Positions 61,794 through 64,000 of a stretch of 64,000 bases of DNA are shown here, piece after piece. Source of the DNA: Bugula neritina (lineage: Eukaryota > Bryozoa > Gymnolaemata > Cheilostomatida > Bugulidae); contig OZ037772.1 of NCBI GenBank assembly GCA_964035545.1, positions 9,335,150-9,399,149 on the forward strand. Direction: 5' to 3'. A program made the translations under genes and the position numbers. Below the pieces are notes generated by a model. It made no database searches, had not been told where the DNA came from, and saw only the letters and a list, made by a program, of their open reading frames with translations. Position 1 is the stretch's first letter; each line of letters opens with the position of its first letter.

Positions 61794-62655
61794 TGACACT
61801 CTTTGCTATGACTCTTGCTTTAGAGTGACACTCTAGCTTATACAGCCTGACTAGGAATAGGGAGGGTTTTAGACGTGATCAGAGTTTATTTGAGTCACCA
61901 AATGTTGATCAAATACTGACCAAACACTGACCAAACACTGACCGTAAAAACTAAAATAATAATGATACAACATAAGGCATAAGGCAAACAAAATGTACGT
62001 AATATAATAAGTATGTATGTAAAAGCACTAGCAATGTATATCATAAATTGTAGATAGCAGCATGAAATAATGATTCAACATAGCATGCAACTACAGCCCA
62101 TATTATTAAAACTTTATAACATAAAAATGTAATCACAATATATATATATTTTGTAAATAGTAGTTTATTACCTCTTTTCTCTCTCTCCTAGTCTACTGTT
62201 ATGTTAATGCTGTGGCTTTGCACAGTCTTTCAAATAATGCTACTCTTTAGTAGTCTTACATAAACTTAATGCTGTCCAAACTGACAGCATGACTCTAACA
62301 ATCTTGCAACTACTAAAAATGGTTTTGTCTTATATACTAATCCATTTGATAAACATTATTGTGTTGTAAGAGGTATGATTTTACAATTTACTATTTTGGG
62401 GTGGGATCTTACTGTTTCAAGAAGTGGGCTGAAGTAAACAAGCATGTGTGACATCACAGCTGATGCAAGCATAACTGCTGACTATGAATCATTCTACATG
62501 CGTAGCTACTGTTTTGGGGTAGTAATTAAAGAAGCATTAGGTTGACTACTGGCAGCTAGTGGTTATAGGCTAATTTGAGGTTGATGACATTGTGATTGTG
62601 TGTGATTGTACTACAAGTTATAATTTCTGTAAACATCCTATTTCGTAACATTACA
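61794..62655 (-). repeat. Probable 3' LTR of BEL/Pao element
   Basis: TGACACTC...ATTACA followed by the polypurine tract. The left end is placed where alignment to the copy 5 flank fails and a TG occurs; it may be off by some bases. It contains a short 11-bp tandem repeat (ACCAAACACTG) near 61910-61945. Confidence 0.6.
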
Positions 62656-62867
62656 CTCCCCCCTTTAATTTCTCTCTATTCACTTAGAGGGAATTAACAA
62701 TTATATTATTATGCATTTAAAATACTAATGTAGGTATGCATGCAAAGGTTATGGGGTAAATAGGTAAATTAATTTGTGGATAGGCCTATCTAAGTATGTG
62801 GGTGGAGCTAGTCTCACATCTTTACTGTTCAACTCTGTAGTTGCTAGTTGTACTTTTACCTTACGAA

Positions 62868-63050
62868 TTAGGTCATCTCAGTTTTATGTGTTTCTATCTT
62901 ACTTACACAATTGTCTTTACTTAGCCTGTAATATTCATCTAAAAATGACTCTTTTTGTACCCACTGCATTATAAGATGTTTAGCATCTGTCAAGTCAATA
63001 ATTGTGAGTCTGGGAGTTATGCTACCTTTATGCTTTACTAATCTTTTTCT
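62868..63050 (-). pseudogene. BEL/Pao pre-integrase remnant
   Basis: In a different frame from the protease ORF: LTIIDLTDAKHLIMQWVQKE and SFLDEYYRL, the segment that precedes the integrase zinc domain in BEL/Pao elements. It is joined almost directly to the reverse transcriptase entry, so reverse transcriptase and RNase H have been removed, and the integrase domain itself is also absent. Confidence 0.6.
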
Positions 63051-64000
63051 TTTTGGGGTGATACACGCCAAAGTGGGGAATGTACCACTGATGGTTGCTT
63101 GCCTCACAAGTTGTAGGTACCAATTCTGCATCGCCATTGTTTGTTATGTCTGTCATGAATGCCACGTAGTCTGTTCCATATTCCTGGTCTTTAAGCATTT
63201 TAGTTTTGAGGGTATCAAGTCTGTGCACAGCTAATTGTCTATTGTTTGGTAATTGTGGCTTAGCATTTTTAAAGGGCAGTGGCATGCTGTAATAATTGTC
63301 TTCTCTTTGTTTAATATTGTTACGCATGTTATCTAAAAACTTGGCATCTTCCTGTGACATTTTATGAGAAGCAATGCACTTTGTGTCAGTATAATCTTGC
63401 TGTAGGACATTCAAGATATCTGAGCACAAGTTCTGCTCATGAGCCATAGCCCTATTGCATGTGGGAAATGAGTTTGTTTCATGCTTACCACTATTGCCTA
63501 CAATACACCATCCTAGAGGTGTTCTCAGAGCAAAGGGATCATTGATTGCAGGGCCTATTTTAGTTTCAAGTGGCACTAAAGCTCTGGAGTTGTCATACCC
63601 TATAAGCATTCCTATCTCTATATCTAAACTTTGAGGTATTTCACCTGCAATGCATTTAAGGTGTGGCCATCTATTGGCAATTTCTGGTGTGGGTATGTGC
63701 TGCTTGTTAATTGGAATGCTGTCCCTACTGTAAGTCTTTCCTACTTGTATCTGCTCATGCATGTTCAGTCCTCTAATGGTCAAGTTATTGTACACCTTAC
63801 ACTTCATTTCCAAGTTGTCAGCTGTCATTGTTGTTAGTTTAAGAGAAACTGGTTTGCTTGTAGCTGTTTGTAGCTTACTAACAACTCGGTTGGTTACAAA
63901 TGTGGTATCTGACATGCTATCTAAGAGTGCATAAGTTAGCACTTCCTCATCTGGGTTATCTACAGTTGCTAGGTATATAGGCACAACCATTGAGCACAAG
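63028..64000 (-). pseudogene. BEL/Pao pol, protease to start of RT (partial)
   Basis: Open from the window edge to 63028. Near the edge is the BEL-type aspartic protease (YALLDSMSDTTFVTNRV). The conserved connector follows (LIGYDNSRALVP...GPAINDPFALRTPLGWCIVG), then the entry to the reverse transcriptase (YYSMPLPFKN...LPNNRQLAVHRL, WYIPHFGVYHPKKK). In intact BEL elements the polymerase palm with its catalytic Asp pair comes next; here the sequence breaks off at about 63050. The protease is preserved but the polymerase is not encoded here. Confidence 0.82.

Larger units (their letters stand above)
61794..64000 (-). mobile_element. BEL/Pao element, internally deleted, cut by window edge
   Basis: From the left: probable 3' LTR (about 61794-62655), a polypurine tract (minus-strand AAAGGGGGGAG just inside), a remnant of the pre-integrase region, and the protease plus the first part of the reverse transcriptase region, running off the right edge. 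The polymerase core between them is missing. It inserted next to the kappaB-type site of copy 7; the flank left of it aligns with copy 5. Confidence 0.85.

Noticed and set aside
61910-61945. Short direct repeats that might suggest a CRISPR-like array
   Set aside because: Three adjoining 11-bp units without spacers, inside a retrotransposon LTR in an animal genome.

Overview
The window is from an AT-rich animal (metazoan) nuclear genome. Evidence for this is spliced genes with short GT-AG introns, a tandem family of TRIM-like RING/B-box/coiled-coil/beta-propeller genes, a Tc1-type DNA transposon, Ty3/gypsy and BEL/Pao LTR retrotransposons, tRNA-derived SINEs and long microsatellites. The gene style would suit an early-branching animal such as a demosponge, but that is inference; nothing in the sequence fixes the species.

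The backbone is a head-to-tail array of seven paralogous genes, all on the minus strand, so each reads from high to low coordinates. The shared seven-exon plan is: exon 1 RING finger; exon 2 B-box1-like zinc domain; exon 3 B-box2; exons 4 and 5 coiled coil; exon 6 most of a beta-propeller; exon 7 the last 43 residues. Intron phases are 2,0,1,0,1,1 and exon lengths are almost invariant (164/166/181/200/268/666/131 nt). Copy 1 (1081-2334) has only exons 1-3 inside the window. Copy 2 (4247-8239, 591 aa) and copy 6 (45908-53704, 589 aa) read open throughout. Copies 3 (10095-14170), 4 (24247-28435), 5 (38233-42035) and 7 (55805-59931) each carry different stop codons, splice-site losses or frameshifts. 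Sequence matching an NF-kappaB site lies upstream of several copies, which fits an inducible, possibly immune, gene family.

Mobile elements fill the spaces and two introns. Left to right these are: the 5' end of a gypsy element (1 to about 1015); a nearly complete gypsy element with identical LTRs (15689-23190); a decayed Tc1 element (29634-31415); an internally deleted gypsy element (32540-37808); a small palindromic MITE (48307-48465); a 3.6 kb foldback element inside intron 2 of copy 6 (49222-52801); and a deleted BEL/Pao element from about 61794 to the window end. The gypsy elements are distinctly more GC-rich than the host sequence.

The three gypsy elements form one lineage. They share a primer site matching the 3' end of tRNA-Leu. 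They also share a -1 frameshift signal (GTTAAAC followed by a GC-rich hairpin whose stem covaries between elements). The two longer ones share a downstream pair of extra reading frames, one of which is a C2H2 zinc-finger protein whose start codon sits on a separate 25-nt exon with a conserved intron. That spliced zinc-finger ORF, the covarying frameshift hairpin and the kappaB-like sites over the TRIM array are the most interesting signals in the window.
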